Shown: positions 23,701-36,356 of the stretch, one piece after another
How positions within the stretch are numbered: the stretch's first letter is position 1
Layout: each line of letters opens with the position of its first letter
NCBI GenBank assembly: GCA_030848705.1
Contig: CM061240.1
Span: forward strand, 128,452,998 to 128,516,997
DNA: 64,000 bases
Direction: 5' to 3'
DNA from: Heracleum sosnowskyi
Lineage: Eukaryota; Streptophyta; Magnoliopsida; Apiales; Apiaceae
Notes under the pieces: generated by a model
The model's database searches: none
Told to the model about the DNA's origin: nothing
What the model saw: only the letters and a program-made list of their open reading frames with translations
Position numbers and translations under genes: made by a program

Positions 23701-25830
23701 AGGGTTTTTGCTTTGATCCGTTCGTTGTTGAATATTCTTTGTAACAATTGTTTATGTTGTTAAATCGTTGTATGATATACACAATGGATTTTTTTATAAA
23801 ATCCTTGTGTGGGTAATTACGTTACAACACTTTTATTAGCTAAATCGTTGTCTGTATCAAAATCGTTGAATTTTCTTTTATAACTTCTATTTGTTGTCTT
23901 TAATACATAAGTGTCATACACTTGATGCAATGTTATCATAGGAATCTTGAATATTTAATATTATCACACACTTGTTGCATTCGATTTTTAAAAAAATATT
24001 TATTTGGTTTGAGATCTTAACGGTCAACTAGTGATTTGACTAGTAATTCTAACTAGTATTTCGTCCCAGATTGATGTTTCGATTTTTTTAAAAAATACTT
24101 ATCGACGATCCAACCGTATGGATATAAAGATCTATGTATTTTAATGATATTAAAAATTTTAGAAAAAAATAAATTTATTTGGTTTGAGATCTTAACAATC
24201 AACTACTGATTTGACTAGTACTTCTAACTAGTGTTTCGTCCCAGATTGATGTTTCGATTTTTTTAAAAATATTTATCGACTATTCAACCTTATGGATATC
24301 AAGATCTATGTATTTTGATGATATTACAAAAATTTCAGAAAAAAATAAATTTATTTGGTTTGAGATCTTAACGGTCAACTACTGATTTGACTGGTACTCA
24401 CGTATGTTTTGTTTATTCGATTTCATAAATGTTTAAGACACTGGTTTTTTAAAAATAAGTGTTGTAAGTTATAGTACTTAACAATTGTTTTGGTCAAAAA
24501 ACTGTTGTAAAATATACACAAGGGTTTTTGCTTTGATCCGTTCGTTGTTGAATATTCTTTGTAACAATTGTTTATGTTGTTAAACCGTTGTATGATATAC
24601 ACAATGGATTTTTTTATAAATCCTTGTGTGAGTAATTACGTTACAACGCTTTTATTAGCTAAATCGTTGTCTGTATCAAAATCGTTGAATTCTCTTTTAT
24701 AACTTTTATTTGTTGTCCTTAATACATAAGTGTCACACACTTGATGCAATGTTATCATAGGAATCTTGAATATTTAATATTATCACACACTTGTTGCATT
24801 CGATTTTTTTAAAAATATTTATTTGGTTTGAGATCTTAACGGTCAACTAGTGATTTGACTAGTAATTCTAACTAGTATTTCGTCCCAGATTGATGTTTCG
24901 ATTTTTAAAAAAAATACTTATCGACGATCCAACCGTATGGATATAAAGATCTATGTATTTTAATGATATTAAAAATTTTAGAAAAAAATAAATTTATTTG
25001 GTTTGAGATCTTAACAATCAACTACTGATTTGACTTGTACTTCTAACTAGTGTTTCGTCCCAGATTGATGTTTCGATTTTTTTAAAAATATTTATCGACT
25101 ATCCAACCTTATGGATATCAAGATCTATGTATTTTGATGATATTACAAAAATTTCAGAAAAAAATAAATTTATTTGGTTTTAAATCTTAACGGTCAACTA
25201 CTGATTTGACTGGTACTCACGTATGTTTTGTTTATTCGATTTCATAAATGTTTAAGACACTGGTTTTTTAAAAATAAGTGTTGTAAGTTATAGTACTTAA
25301 CAATGGTTTTGGTCAAAAAACTGTTGTAATATATACACAAGGATTTTTGCTTTGATCTGTTCGTTGTTGAATATTCTTTGTAACAATTGTTTATGTTGTT
25401 AAACCATTGTATGATATACACAATGGATTTTTTTATAAAATCCTTGTGTGAGTAATTACGTTACAACACTTTTATTAGCTAAATCGTTGTCTGTATCAAA
25501 ATAGTTAATTTTTCTTTTATAACTTTAATTTGTTGTCCTTAATACATAAGTGTCATACACTTGATGCAATGTTATCATATGAATCTTGAATATTTAATAT
25601 TATCACACACTTGTTGCATTCTATTTTTTTAAAAATATTTATTTGGTTTGAGATCTTAACGGTCAACTAGTGATTTGACTAGTAATTCTAACTAGTGTTT
25701 CGTCCCGGATTGATGTTTCGATTTTTTAAAAAATACTTATCGACCATCCAACCGTATGGATATCAAGATCTATGTATTTTAATGATGTTAAAAATTTTAG
25801 AAAAAAATAAATTTATTTTTGGTGATCTAT
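20720..25830. repeat. 820-bp tandem array, about six units, inside the CACTA element
   Basis: The segment starting TGAGATCTTAACGGTCAACT with GGTACTCACGTATG recurs at 21081, 21901, 22721, 23541, 24361 and 25181 (exact 820-bp spacing). Each unit contains two diverged ~195-bp subrepeats, both with GTTTCGTCCCAGATTGATG and the word ATCCAACCGTATGGAT or a variant. Units at alternate positions are most alike, suggesting amplification as a dimer. No coding capacity. Confidence 0.92.
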
Positions 25831-26099
25831 GTTTTTTGATGGTATTTCAATTTTTTAAAATACACTTGATAATAAATCATACAAATTTCAAAATTTATAT
25901 ATTTACAAAAACTTTTAAAATAATAAATTTTATTTTTTTTAAAATTTATCTTAACCCAATTTTTGTTTCGCTCTTATTCTTTAATTTTCACCTTCATCAA
26001 TAATTCATTTCCCCCCTATGAAAATTTTATTTCCCCACCTTACCAATAATTCGTTTCCCCCCATATGCAAATTTCTTTCCCCCTTACTCTATCAAATAC

Positions 26100-26460
26100 A
26101 AAACTTAGACCAAAACCTTATCGGCAAAAAAATAATCTCCCTCCTCTCTCTCTCTCTCTATCACTCACACTCTCTATCCCTCTCTCTTTTTTCTCTTGTA
26201 TTCCGGATCCTCGTATATACTTCAATTGCCCTTCGATTAAGGACTTCTTGGACTTCCGATTTTTTCGGTTAAAAGGGCTTGTTCGATGAGGGCTTAGGTT
26301 TGGGTTTGAATAGGTTCCAAATTAAAGTTCAAATTGTTTATTTGAGTTAGGGCTGCCATTAATTTTTGTTTTTTCTCTTTATTTCAGGGCTAATTTGGGT
26401 TCTCTTCGATTTGAATTAGGCGAATTTCGATTTGGGTTCAATTTGTAGAGGTATCCCTCT
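26100..26460 (+). promoter_or_regulatory. Leader-like CT-rich segment of a captured gene
   Basis: A CT-rich run at 26135-26195, followed by sequence typical of a plant 5-prime untranslated leader and a likely donor near 26450 (AGAGGTATCC), sits upstream of the captured coding fragments. It may be the promoter-proximal part of the captured E2 or PIG-X gene. The two reading frames across it (26018-26289) look like leader sequence, not protein. Confidence 0.35.
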
Positions 26461-26990
26461 TTCAACACTTGGTTTTATATTTTTTATGTCTGATTTGTTT
26501 TATATTTCTGTATATGTGTTTTATATGTAAATGTTAATTTTTTGTAAGTTATATTTATATGTGTAAGTGTTTGAAACAAATGCCATAAGTCGGCTCAGAT
26601 TACTAATCCTCATGTAGTGTTGCAGGAAACTTCATCCACATCTTTTCTTTGCAGGAACTACTTGTTTAGTTCAATGGTAAAGATCCCAGTTTCTTGCTCT
26701 GGTAGAAAAATAATTTGATCTTGTTTTAGTGTTTAGCCTGAGGATGTAATAAACTGTAGTAAATGCATTCCCTTGGCTAAGCCTAATCTGACCGATTACG
26801 TCCTTCATGATAACTTTTTTTAGTCTTGCTTAAGGGAAAATATTTGAGTATCAGCGCTAATGTAATATTTTTTTTTTCATATTTTTGTCTGCATCTGAGT
26901 GTAAATGCAAGTTAATGAAATTTTTTCATTGATTGCTGCAGCCGTGTTAACAAATTTTCAATTTAGAAGTGAGTTTTGACGTTTGTTCAC

Positions 26991-27556
26991 ATGGATATTG
27001 GGTCAAATGCATTAACAGGAAGCAAACATGGCCTGGAAATAAACATTCAACTTCCAATTCATGCCCGTTATCCGGTAATGCACCATAATTTCGTACAAGA
27101 TATAAGAAAGATTTGAATGCAAACATTTTGTTGTAGCTATAATTTTGATTAGTTCCTATAATTTAAATGCAAACATTTATTGTGAAGTTTATTCTCTTGT
27201 AGCCTATTGGAGACCGTGGATATTCAAGAATTCAATTTGGCCAACCTTATCTATTTACTCGCTGCAGTGTAGAAGGGAAGTCTAGCAATCAAAACTGCAT
27301 CTTCATGTCAACTGACAGCACTGCTCAAGCCTCGGACAACAGTATTGTGTGGGAAGTACCTTCTGGAGACAAGAAACATGCCACAACAGTATCGTTTTTC
27401 ACTTTCATGTCTGCAATTCTATCAGCTCTGTCAATTGTCCTTGTATCAATCCACCATTCCAACTTTGAGACAGATGATAATAAACAATCCCAGAACTGCG
27501 ACCTTTTTTGTTGCCAAGTGACTGAAATTTTGCTCAAAAAGTTGTTTGCTAATTGA
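26991..27556 (+). pseudogene. Captured C-terminal fragment of a PIG-X-like gene
   Basis: Two exons, 26991-27074 and about 27203-27556, are separated by an intron with GTAATG and TTGTAG borders. The first ends INIQLPIHARYP. The second has RGYSRIQFGQPYLFTRCS, IVWEVPSG and a hydrophobic stretch, FFTFMSAILSALSIVLVSI, that would be the C-terminal membrane segment. This order matches the plant homologue of PIG-X, the small ER subunit that stabilises the first mannosyltransferase of GPI-anchor synthesis. The N-terminal half is absent, so it is a captured fragment. The match is from memory of the family and should be tested by search. Confidence 0.6.
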
Positions 27557-27969
27557 TTTAACATCTACTTGGGATTCATTTAGGAATATAGACATTTTTC
27601 GCATACTTCCATATGCTTTTATTCTCATCTTTGTTTTAAGTTTAATACATTTGCAGTGTTCAGTTAAGCTTGGAGTCTAACTTAACTCCTCTGGGTTTCT
27701 ACCAAAATACCAGGGATGGAGTAGAATACTGGTTCTTCCAGTTCAGGCACTTATTTGAAGTGTTGATAGCTTTAGTTTATATGGCACTGGTATAGGTGTG
27801 CTTCAGTCACCTTGAAGCCATGGATAATAGCCAACATGAAGTAATTGAAGCTACGGCCACAGCAAACTATAGTCTCTCAATTTTCCATTTTTTTTTTGTT
27901 ATTGTAAATTGTTATTTTTTGTAGAGTTCATGTTGACTGGTGAAATTTTTGTTGATTTGTTCCTTCCAG

Positions 27970-28726
27970 GTCCAGTCGCCGAAGACATGGTTCACTGGCA
28001 AGCAACAATTATGGGTCCTCCAGATAGCCCTTATTCTGGTGGAGTTTTCCTTGTTACCATACATTTTCCTCCAGATTATCCTTTTAAGCCACCAAAGGTT
28101 ATACCCTTTTTCTTTCTTATATTGCATATGATGTGGTTTGCACTTCAAGCATAACGTTTTTTGACATTCCCTATGATCTTTATCTGCTTTCTAGACAGTT
28201 TTTCTTGCATACTTGTAGGCACACTTATGCTTCAGCTACTTCATATGATATTTTTAAACTTTCGAGTTACAAAATTATGTACAAAGCTATATTTACTCAC
28301 ATGAGCAACAAACAGAAAAATGGGGTTGGTGGATGGTGGTAGTTTCACATATATGCAACAGCCAAGACACTAATGCTTTAGCTCACACCTCACTGAAGTT
28401 CACTAATTCCAATGAGCTTTGTCCCTGTTATGTTGTCTCCTATATAGAACCTAGATCTATATAATAATAGTAGCAAGCGTCAAGCAGTACATAAAAAATT
28501 TCTATCAATTGTTGCATGTGTTAGGAAAATCTACTTTATTTCCAGCAGTAAAGCGCTTAAAGGAATCTTCTTTATCGTTGTTGCATATGATGGGTAATGC
28601 TTGAGTAGTTGAATGTTTCACGATTTAAGTTAGTAAATATCCGGTGATGAATGATTTCAGGTGGCATTCAGGACAAAGGTTTTCCATCAGAACATTAACA
28701 GTAATGGAAGCATATGCCTTGACATT
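27970..28726 (+). pseudogene. Captured fragment of a ubiquitin-conjugating enzyme E2 (UBC8/10-type)
   Basis: The exon at 27970-28097 encodes GPVAEDMVHWQATIMGPPDS and continues through PDYPFKPPK. The exon at 28661-28726 encodes VAFRTKVFHQNINSNGSICLDI-like sequence with the active-site Cys in SICLDI. Both borders match the usual E2 exon structure. The first exon and everything after the catalytic Cys region are missing; from 28727 the sequence is unrelated. The conserved HPN motif reads HQN. It is therefore a non-functional captured piece, in the same orientation as the PIG-X-like fragment. Confidence 0.88.
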
Positions 28727-29482
28727 AACTACTGGATGGAGTTTGTTTGTCAGTGCAAAAAGACTTGTTGTTGGAGATTATGGTTGTAGCATCAAGAGAT
28801 GGTACATGTAGCATTTAAACTAGTTTGAATAATTGTTAATGTAGTTCATTAATTTTAGTTTTTGTATTATTGTGATGTACGTAGTTGGATTTATGGTCTT
28901 GAAAGTTTAAAAAAATTTCATACTTGTAAGATTGTTTGTATTATTGAACGCTTGAATGCAATAATTGTCAGATATTCATACAACATCTTAACAAAAGAGA
29001 ACCATTGTCTAACTTCTTAAACGCAATAGAACAAAATACTGTAAGTTGAGTGCAATGATCTCAGACAACAAATTTTAAACAACAAACTGTTGTCTAAAGC
29101 AACAAGCACAACAATTCTCGAACAAGAAAACCATTGTTAAAATCCAAAGCAAACAACGATTTGAGTAGGAGAACCATTGTACAACAAAATCTATAACAAG
29201 TGTTTTTTAATTGAAAACTGTAGTCTTCTTCAGTTAACAACAAAACTTTAATAAAAACGTCTTGTTGAAGATGAATCTTTACAACACTTTTATAAAAAAA
29301 TGTGTTGTTTCTGGTTATTACACAACAGTATTGTAAGTACTGGGTGTTGTTGTAGACGAGTCACACAACGATTCCGCACCGTTGTCTGAGACGCGTAAGA
29401 GACAGCGCCTCAGTAGACAACAGGAAAACAGGGTGTTACACAACGGACATCCCCGTTGTGTGAAGCTGTTTTTCTTGTAGTG

Positions 29483-29575
29483 CAAATGTCATGTCAAGTG
29501 AAACCGAGGCTTTGCTAAGTTGAACTTTTGTCAGATTAGTGAAGTTTCCGGCCTCAATGGATGGACCCACAACAC
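29483..29575 (-). pseudogene. F-box/FBD pseudogene (copy C), fragment beyond the CACTA insertion
   Basis: About 90 bp here continue exon 1 of the pseudogene at 19142-20133 and match 45650-45740 of the intact gene. The match then breaks and resumes only upstream of the start codon of the paralogues (for example the segment with ACAGTAGCTGTGTAA), so the F-box-coding region has been deleted. Confidence 0.75.
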
Positions 29576-30320
29576 AGTTACAGAGACAGTAGATAATCAA
29601 TATAACAACATCTAATCAAAAGATGTTGGAAAACAGTAGCTGTGTAAATAGAAGTTGGAAAATTGGTATTTGTTTTTTGGTTGCTATTAGTCAGTAGAGT
29701 AAAAACCATGAAGGTTCTCCCAGAAAAATTAGAGAGACAAGGTTTTAGTATACTACCATCAGTAGATAATCAATATAACAACATCTAATCAAAAGATGTG
29801 TGATCAAACATATACTGAACCGACAACATGTAATCAGCAGGGGAGGAGTTGCTGAAACTATAATAACAAAGTTGGAGATCAAATTTACCAGAAGGAAAAG
29901 AATAAGTACAACTCTACCAATTCCGAACCATCCCCCGAATATAAATTCATGCATACGTTGCACTAGGTGCAGATCCTACAATGACCGTAAATACCCTCAA
30001 TCACAAATAGACCGTAAATACCCTCAAGATATAATAAATGAAATATTCAGAAATAGACCCGAAAGTACCCTTGGATAAAATAGAAAAATATTCACAATTA
30101 GTCTGAAATCTCTTTTATGCATAAACGTTAAAAAATAGACATAAATACCCTCGGCGTATATAATATATGAAAATTCTTGTTATCATGACACCACTAAAGA
30201 TTTTTTTTTTTTGTTGACAAGAAGACACCACTCAAATTAATAAACTAAAAAGATTACAAAACTTATAGCATAAAAACAAAAGGATATTTATAAGAATATG
30301 TAAATGTTTGTATTCTAAGT
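29576..30320. repeat. Duplicated flank with AAATACCCTC minisatellite
   Basis: The sequence resembles the upstream flanks of the F-box paralogues (about 900-1100 and 49000-49740), including two nearly identical copies of the TAGATAATCAATATAACAAC block (about 29590 and 29763). Between about 29985 and 30150 the words AAATACCCTC and AAATAGACC recur. No gene seen; reading frames of 72-92 residues here are repeat-derived. Confidence 0.5.
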
Positions 30321-30580
30321 GGGGATGGCAAATTATTCCCATCCATATTTGATCCAAGATTCAAGCCCAAAATTTTAAATTTATTGAACTGAAAATATTG
30401 GATTTGGCTTTATTTTTTGAAATCAAAGTTTTTTGGATTTAAATTGGATTTTAGATGTATCTGAACAACACCCAATACTATCGAAACCTGAAATCCTATC
30501 CAAACTCGATTCAAACCCGAAATTCAATTAAAATCCGATTCATAAAGAAATCCATTAATCCGCGGATTATGTTGCCCTTG
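30321..30580. mobile_element. Possible small MITE-like element
   Basis: The left end GGGGATGGCAAATTATTCC and the inverse right end GATTATGTTGCCCTTG are loosely complementary. The inside is a cryptic repeat of AATCCGAAACC-type words. No target duplication is clear, so this is tentative. A similar cryptic repeat lies at about 41760-42000. Confidence 0.35.
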
Positions 30581-32459
30581 TTGTTTTGCTCATGTCTTGA
30601 TTATGTTGGGCCCTTCTTGTCTTCTTTGTCCAAATACTTTAAAATACCTAATTCATACAATGAAATACGAATACGATAAGTCTAAGAAAAAATAACAATT
30701 TTTTAACTATTTATTAAACTAGCTTTATAGCCCGTGCGAGGCACGGGCATGCTCTAGTATCGTATTGTTACGTTGAATGAAATCTGTAAAATGCAATAGC
30801 GTTTGTGTTGTGATTGTGTTGTTGTGCTGCTGCATATTGTCAGCTTTCTCATGGTTGCATCATATGTGTGGAATGCATTTGTGGAGTGTTTTTGAGAATG
30901 TATTTTTGGCGGGAGGTCCATGGAAGACGTGTAAACCTTGTTTGGTGTACTTCTTGTAGGCATGAGATCTAATCTCAACCGTCTAAATCACTTGTCATAG
31001 TCTTCGGTCCTGAGGTTGCAGTCGAGACCAGCGACATCATGTACCTTGATTCCCTTATTATAAACATCTGTAATAGTCTAATAACCTTAAAATGTGCGGA
31101 GATAGGATAGAGAATACCGCGGGGGAAAAAAGTGAATGAAGGATTTACATTTTTTCTACCAATGTAATAGTTTTAGAAGCTTAGATTCCTGAACTATAGA
31201 TTGTAGGACTTGCATTTTTACCAATGTAAAAGTTTTTCAAGCTTAGATTTCTGAACCAAAGGTTCTTGGGTAACACAATAGTAGATATTCAAGTTTGCTC
31301 AGATGTTTGTGATACTAAATCTATTACGATCGGTAATACATGAATGCTATATGATATATATCACTTAAATGAGTATTGTACTGATGCAGTTTAGTGTGAG
31401 TAAAAAGACCAGGTGCCACATATATAATACTAAACCAGGCACAAAGACACACACAAAAAAGCATGTAGTAGACAAAATTCAGTTGCGGTGAATTTTGTTT
31501 GTTTTTACTCTTCTATCCAGGTGTAAAAGGCAGCATGAAGTCTAGGTTTCACGGTTGAATAGCCGTACTGCTAATCATCATACAGCAAGAAAGTACTCGA
31601 GTTTTTATGGTTGTAGCACCGAAACAAGTGGCTAAAAATCTCCAGTCTTGATGAGAAAGACATATGAAAAAAATAATTAATCATTCATGAATCATCATAT
31701 CCCAATTTCCACAATAAAGATGGGGTCAACATTGTATATTGGAGATCTCTCCCATCTCCAATATCCATCGCACGAAAACACATAATGCACTTTCTAAACA
31801 GTATAGTGTTTAAGTATACAATGGGTTGTAGATTTTCGCAAGAGTAACATGATCCAACCAAAAAAAAAAGAATAAACGCAGAAGCAGTGTCCCTATAGAC
31901 TAAATAACTTGATGTTAATCTGCTTTTAAAAAAACAACGGAACAGTGCTAAAGCGAGTAGACTCCAAAACAATTCAATATTTTCATCTGCTTCATTCCGT
32001 TCACCATATGATACAATTACTACAACTACTTTAGCTAAAAACTATTTATCTAGTTAAATACAATTCTACAAAGAACAATAAATCGCAAAGAAATGAACAA
32101 AAAGCAAAGATAAAACATGATTACCAGTTTCAAGTACTTACCTGCAGTGCTAGTACGGCTGCAACGCCTAGGTTTGCAAGTGCAATAGGAGTCTCCATAA
32201 ATCAAACTTGGATTCTATGAGTCGTATAGATAAGATTCACATTCATAGAACCAAGCATGCTTGCCTTATCAGGTAAGAATTAGTGTATCATTGCTATATA
32301 TACGACCACCAAGAGCTTGGTGAAGGCCTAAAAGGGCAAAACACATAAATATATAACTTATTTATATAAATAAGTTATACAAATCCCAAACACATGAAGA
32401 AATCCCAAACACAGAAGAAATATAAATAGAAATCCCAAACACATAAAGATATGAAAAAC

Positions 32460-32590
32460 AGAGCCCATATTATCAACACGTAGAATCTGCAACTGCCGTG
32501 GTTTGATCCAACTTGGAATAGTAGCACTTACAGCAGGGAAGTCACCATTATCCCCAGTAGACCTAAAGACAATTTTGTTACTTGAAATAA
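32460..32590 (-). pseudogene. Exon-like fragment of unknown origin in the Helitron
   Basis: The minus strand here reads open for about 38 residues, including GDNGDFPAVSATIPSWIKPR and QLQILRVDNMGS. The density of Trp, Pro and charged residues looks coding. I do not recognise the protein. Similar exon-like pieces on the same strand lie near 34220-34300 (NARTWSRWLGDSSRIDGWTH), 33912-34094 (ALEALRVSRSVLADKLAVDN) and 32150-32200 (IALANLGVAAVLALQ, ending at a GTAAGT donor). They could come from one captured host gene. Confidence 0.35.
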
Positions 32591-33650
32591 TGGATAAAGT
32601 AGAATAAGGATAACATATGTTACAAAACTTGGTATTTCAACTTGTCCTCGTAGCATTCAATTCTTCCCGATCACCACTTCGTAGCCTATCTGCAAACAAA
32701 TTCACAAAGAGAAATCCCCTTATCCAGGAATTTTAATTACGCAAGAAAAGCATGACATAACTTTAAATAGAAGCCAAGCACATAGAGTGAACATCAAGAT
32801 CTCAATCAAGGCCTAAATACACCAAGATATGCAAAACATAGTAATAGCCATCAAGAATAAAACTATTAGATATCAGATCATCATGCTAATCTCGATCAAG
32901 TATCAAACTGCAGTTATGATCATGCGTGTTGTCATCAATCAAATCAATCAAATATTTTAACAGAAGAATCACCTAATACAAAGCTAGTAGGACCCATTAC
33001 ATAAGCATCTAACTTGAGATGACCTGATTTCTCCGAGTTACATAGGAATAAATTCATAATTTTGGTATTTGACTACTTTCTATCGGTTACTTACTAAATA
33101 TCAATCTTGTTACTTTATTTTTACACACTTTATTGCTAGCTATGATTTAGGATAACAATATATAACCTTTAATACATATAAACAACCAATGCATCAAATA
33201 GAGCACTATTCTTGAATGATTTTTATCCCTGTTACAGCTCAGACCTTTTTTTGTCAACTTATTTCAACACTAAAGCTGAAGCGACCTCTATCCTGAGTCC
33301 CTGACCTTAACCACCTGCTCTGCATCTAACCAACTAACCAATGATATTATTAGGCACCACTCAAGATAAATTAAGGTTCTTGTTTGAACAAACCAGATTC
33401 ACGCACAACAAAGCATGTTTATTTACAATTCCAGTTTGGCCAACATTATTCTACTTGCTAAATTATGTTGTTGAGAGAGTATGTGTAATTCACTTCTTAA
33501 CACTATAATTTATGTATTAGTTCCTTAAGCTAAGACTTATATAAAGGCCTTTAAGAGAGTGAAATAAAAAGTATAACTACCTGAAAATATGAACTTCAAA
33601 CCTCCAAGCACATAATCAAGTTGGACAACAATCTGCTGAAACCGATTAAT

Positions 33651-33680
33651 GTATGTGTGTGTGTGTGTGTGTGTGTGTGA
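33651..33680. repeat. (GT)n microsatellite
   Basis: About fourteen GT dinucleotides in a row within the Helitron region. Confidence 0.95.
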
Positions 33681-36356
33681 TATCGATCTTCCTCCTAGAA
33701 TTGAACACGGAAAATCGAACCTCTTTCGTAATCGAGCCCAGCAATTAGAGTGCCAACCCAGGAAATGAATGGAGAAAAATTATATTAAAAATATAAAGAG
33801 ATCCAAAGAGATAATATTTTTAAAGGAGTAGTGCATCCCTTACCTGACATGGGCTCTAATTGTACTCTTCAGTACGGTAGCTGGCTGTCGGATTATGATT
33901 GGTTACCATTTTCAACGTGTATCAAAGTGGATCCAAAAAGATTCCCACACACTAGTCGTTGATGATGCCACCTTAGAAGAAACAATGTTATCAACAGCTA
34001 GCTTATCAGCTAAAACTGACCTAGAGACTCTGAGGGCTTCAAGCGCAACATAATTTACAGCTACCAAAAAATTATGAAACTTTACATAATTCAACGTAAG
34101 AACTGGAGCAAATGAAAGGGCTGATATACAAGTAAAACAAGGTACTATTTAATAGTTGCAACGTATTACAAAAAGTTCAACAGATCTGGTTATTCACACA
34201 TTACCTTCACCCAATGTGTCCATCCATCAATGCGGCTACTATCTCCCAACCATCTTGACCAAGTCCTTGCATTGGCAGAATCATAAACGCTAAAAAAGTC
34301 CCAATATTAAGGACTTACTGCTGACATCTTATTGTATGATACAATGTTGTTACAACTTGCTGCTGACGAAAAAGACAAAAGACAAAATATTATTATGCAT
34401 TCATGAAGCACCACATCCGAATTTTCATTAAAAAAGATGGGGTAACATTGTATCTAGGAGATCTCTTCTGTTTCTACTATCCATTGCACGAAAACACACA
34501 AAGCAGTTCCTAAACAGTGTAGTGTTTAAGTATACATGGGTTGTAGATTTCCACAAGATTTACCTGATTCAATAAAAAATGCCAAAAACAGTGTTCCTGT
34601 AGATTGTAGAAGTCGATGTAAATCTGCTCTAAACGGCAACAATGGAACAGCCAGAGGGAGTAGAGACTTTAAAAACCTTCAATATTTCCGTGCGCTTTCA
34701 CTTCAATATAAATGATCTACACATTTTTGCCACAAGATAATTAACATTGTATCGTACAAGGTTTGCAATTTGCACCATTGTATTTAATCCTGGAAAAGAT
34801 AGTGCTTAACTTAACCTTATAGAAAACGCAGAGAAATGATTAGCACTACAAATTGGAAAATTCTTACATTTGTTGCAATCAAATAATCCATTCACTAATA
34901 TGTACATCGGGTACCACCCATTTGAGGAAAAATTCTAGTTGAAAATAGATTTGCCCAGAACTACAAGGTAATGGTAAAACCTTAATAAAAATACTTGTTC
35001 CAGAACATAAAACACATTCATTTAACTTGAAGACAATTGGAGTAGTTGGAGACTTGGAATTGTTAGATTAATTTCATTCACAAACAGGTGTAAAGGATAC
35101 GAACTGTATGAAAGTAATAACCACAATATGTATCATTTATGAACATAACATTTTCTCTCCAGGGAAAAAGTTAAGATCATAATACATTGACTCTTAAACT
35201 ATTAACAACCTTAAGGGAAGAAGAGAAATCTTTGCTCAGAATGAACCAAATAGACGTGGAATCTGCAAATTATTACATATTAAGAACATGCTAATTCTAA
35301 AAGTGAAATCTAATAACCTATGACGCGATAATCAGAAACACAATGCATTCAAATCATGGCTAACATGAATCATGCTAAATCAATTGATAGTAAAAATACG
35401 AGAATACCTTACATTATGAGAATCTCTGTAGTGGGTAGATAAAAAATTGGAAGCTGGAAATAGGAGGAGGCTATATATAAGATGTAACAGAACGAGTACC
35501 CAGGACGGTGATTAGTGACTAGCTGATGACATGGCACGTTGAGTTGGAATAAAATGTTTCAATGAAGTGGTGTGTTGCAGTATTATATATAGAATAGATA
35601 AGTGCTATATATTGTAAGCTCATGACGAACTCTATGAAATTCTAACAACATATAAATGAGCCATTGAGTTTTGTAAAGACAAACCTGTGCTTGTTTTGGA
35701 TCAAATAACCACTCAATTAACCAAGCCTTCATTTAAGCAAAATCTCAACTTCAGCTGGATCTTGCATCTCCTTTGTGGTCATTTAAATGTTCATTTTCAG
35801 CAGTTTTGCCTGTATTAGATAAGATAAATACTTGAAAGGGCTCCCTATGAAATATTTTATATGTATTACAGTTTAATCATCCTATTTTTCCTATGTGAAA
35901 AAGACATTGGACAGCTCACAATACGGTCCTGGTCACCAAAAGCTTGAGACAAAAGGATCAATATCAATTCACTGAAAATTGTTTGGAAAGAGCACAACAG
36001 TGACCAACAATACTTGTAGATTGTTGATATCTACTCTCCCTACACTTAGTCAGTTTGGCGGAGGTTGGTTTTCTTCTAGTTTTTACATAGTTCCTGTTTG
36101 TATCCATGCAGTTTTGAGAAACATAAGCTACCTTTCCATAGACCTGGACCTGGAAAACACAAGGAAAAACCTTTTAATTGAACCAGTATGATATGTTATA
36201 TATTGACATTTGGAACAAATTAATCAACTACAAGCTGCATATGTTTATAAATCGAGATTCATAAGTCAGTCCAATTATGCAGGAACATTTTCAAGGGTTA
36301 ATTCTTATTTTATATAATTTATTTAATACATAAAAAAAATACAATTTGAGACTCAC

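Larger units (their letters stand above)
20134..29482. mobile_element. CACTA element (9.35 kb) carrying captured host gene fragments
   Basis: The left end reads CATTACAAGAAAAACGC (one change from CACTA) and the right end is the inverse CTGTTTTTCTTGTAGTG. The subterminal regions (about 20134-20560 and 28970-29482) are full of ACAACGGT/ACCGTTGT-type words in both orientations. The flanks share CAAA (20130-20133 and 29483-29486), and the F-box paralogue supplies the uninterrupted site. That is one base more than the usual 3-bp target duplication, so one terminal base is ambiguous. No transposase is present. The interior has an 820-bp tandem array and, on the plus strand, pieces of a PIG-X-like and an E2 gene, which makes it Pack-CACTA-like. 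Confidence 0.88.

Noticed and set aside
26018..26289. Reading frames of 84 and 74 residues with Ser/Leu runs
   Set aside because: They translate a CT-rich leader-like segment; no start context or domain.
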